This document shows positions 5,205 through 5,635 of a DNA stretch of 5,635 bases, in pieces (the first letter of the stretch is position 1; each line of letters starts with the position of its first letter). The position numbers were made by a program, and so were the translations under genes. Origin of the DNA: Cyanobacteriota bacterium. Lineage in GTDB: Bacteria; Cyanobacteriota; Cyanobacteriia; Phormidesmidales; Phormidesmidaceae. Below the pieces are notes generated by a model. It was not told where the DNA came from and ran no database searches. It saw only the letters and a program-made list of their open reading frames with translations. The stretch is taken from the NCBI GenBank assembly GCA_027619675.1, contig JAQCHG010000150.1:1-5635 (forward strand), in the 5' to 3' direction.

Positions 5205-5635
5205 ATGTCCCGAACCCCCCCGCCTCAGTGGGACATCGCCGCCGCGATCGCCCAGCCGCTACAAGTGCCCCCCACAACTTCCTTGGGCCAGGTGCTTCCC
5301 CAAATGGCGGCGGCGGCCTGCGGTGCGTCCCCCCTGGCTGCCCAGCCTGGGTGTGTCTGCGTGGTGGAAGGGGGGCAGTTTTTAGGGATGCTGACCCCCT
5401 GTGACGTGCTGCGATTGGTGGCCCAAGGCCCCCTGCCGATGGATTGCCCGATCTGCGAGGTGATGGTGGTCCCCCCGGTGACGGTGGCGCGATCGCAGCT
5501 GACCCCGGAGATCGTGCAAGCGCAGTTTGCCACCTACGACCTGGCTTATCTGCCCGTGGTAGAGGCTGGGCACCTGATCGGGGTGATTACCCCCCAGCAA
5601 TTGCTGACCTGCGTCGACATCTCGCCTCCCGACTG
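5205..5635 (+). CDS. CBS-pair domain protein, probable N-terminus of a signalling protein (partial)
   Basis: The first 143 residues of a protein run off the right edge with no stop. Two CBS motifs are visible. In the first, CVCVVEGGQFLGMLTPCDVLRL (50-71) follows LQVPPTTSLGQVLPQM (19-34). In the second, AYLPVVEAGHLIGVITPQQL (114-133) follows a PPVTVARSQL segment (90-99). CBS pairs bind adenine nucleotides or similar ligands and regulate the attached domain. This order and spacing, starting within 20 residues of the N-terminus, resembles cyanobacterial multi-domain histidine kinases and diguanylate cyclases that begin with a CBS pair and continue into PAS, GAF or catalytic domains. The output domain lies outside the window. 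Seven cysteines occur in 143 residues, including C50-x-C52 and C81-P-I-C84 between the two motifs. The ATG at 5205 is the only ATG after the in-frame stop at 5160. It lacks a clear Shine-Dalgarno, and TTG at 5196 is an alternative. No transmembrane segment is seen, so this part is likely cytoplasmic. Confidence 0.8.
   Translation, partial: MSRTPPPQWDIAAAIAQPLQVPPTTSLGQVLPQMAAAACGASPLAAQPGCVCVVEGGQFLGMLTPCDVLRLVAQGPLPMDCPICEVMVVPPVTVARSQLTPEIVQAQFATYDLAYLPVVEAGHLIGVITPQQLLTCVDISPPD

Larger units (their letters stand above)
34..5496. repeat. HIP1 octamer GCGATCGC, 13 copies
   Basis: Copies start at 34, 885, 991, 1815, 2015, 2192, 2889, 3387, 3701, 3762, 5007, 5244 and 5489. This density, about one per 430 bp, is a known hallmark of many cyanobacterial genomes and is the clearest taxonomic signal here. 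The copies are spread over genes and gaps. The 685-bp gene-free stretch has only one, and one copy forms the centre of the rpe terminator palindrome. Confidence 0.9.

Noticed and set aside
5225..5600. Minus-strand open frames opposite the CBS gene
   Set aside because: The plus strand carries clear CBS motifs; these are antisense shadows.
1..5635. tRNA genes, CRISPR arrays, insertion sequences, transposases
   Set aside because: I found no T-loop or acceptor patterns, no regularly spaced repeats, and no transposase motifs in any frame.

Overview
The window is from a cyanobacterial chromosome. The octamer GCGATCGC (HIP1), which is over-represented in many cyanobacteria, occurs 13 times in 5.6 kb. 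The ribulose-phosphate 3-epimerase is close to my memory of cyanobacterial Rpe, and the left-edge gene resembles a glycosyltransferase-like family known to me mainly from cyanobacteria. Coding regions are GC-rich. I cannot name the genus; a filamentous or leptolyngbyoid-type cyanobacterium is only a guess.

Layout from left to right. Positions 1-816 (minus strand) hold the N-terminal 272 residues of a glycosyltransferase-like protein of the Npun_R2821/R2822 type, running off the left edge. Then comes a 125-bp gap with a perfect 32-nt palindrome (873-904), the likely rpe terminator. rpe follows at 942-1652 (minus), with a GTG start, a Shine-Dalgarno sequence and an extended -10 promoter. A divergent intergenic region separates it from a two-gene plus-strand operon. 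The first gene (1925-3613) encodes an exported S8 subtilisin-like peptidase with an unusual Glu where the catalytic Asp is expected. The second (3629-4519) begins 15 nt later and encodes a six-transmembrane voltage-gated potassium-type channel with a C-terminal zinc ribbon. Positions 4520-5204 (685 bp) show no credible gene but contain many short inverted repeats, including a GAAA-tetraloop hairpin resembling the upper part of group II intron domain V. The right edge holds the first 143 codons of a cysteine-rich CBS-pair protein (5205 onward), plausibly the sensor front of a larger signalling protein.

Rpe acts in the Calvin cycle and oxidative pentose phosphate pathway and looks like an independent housekeeping unit. 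The peptidase and channel are probably co-transcribed: one product is secreted and the other sits in the membrane, so an envelope-related joint role is possible but unproven. The points most worth a second look are the Glu-His-Ser peptidase triad, the zinc ribbon on the channel, the CxxC between the two CBS motifs, and the structured non-coding stretch.
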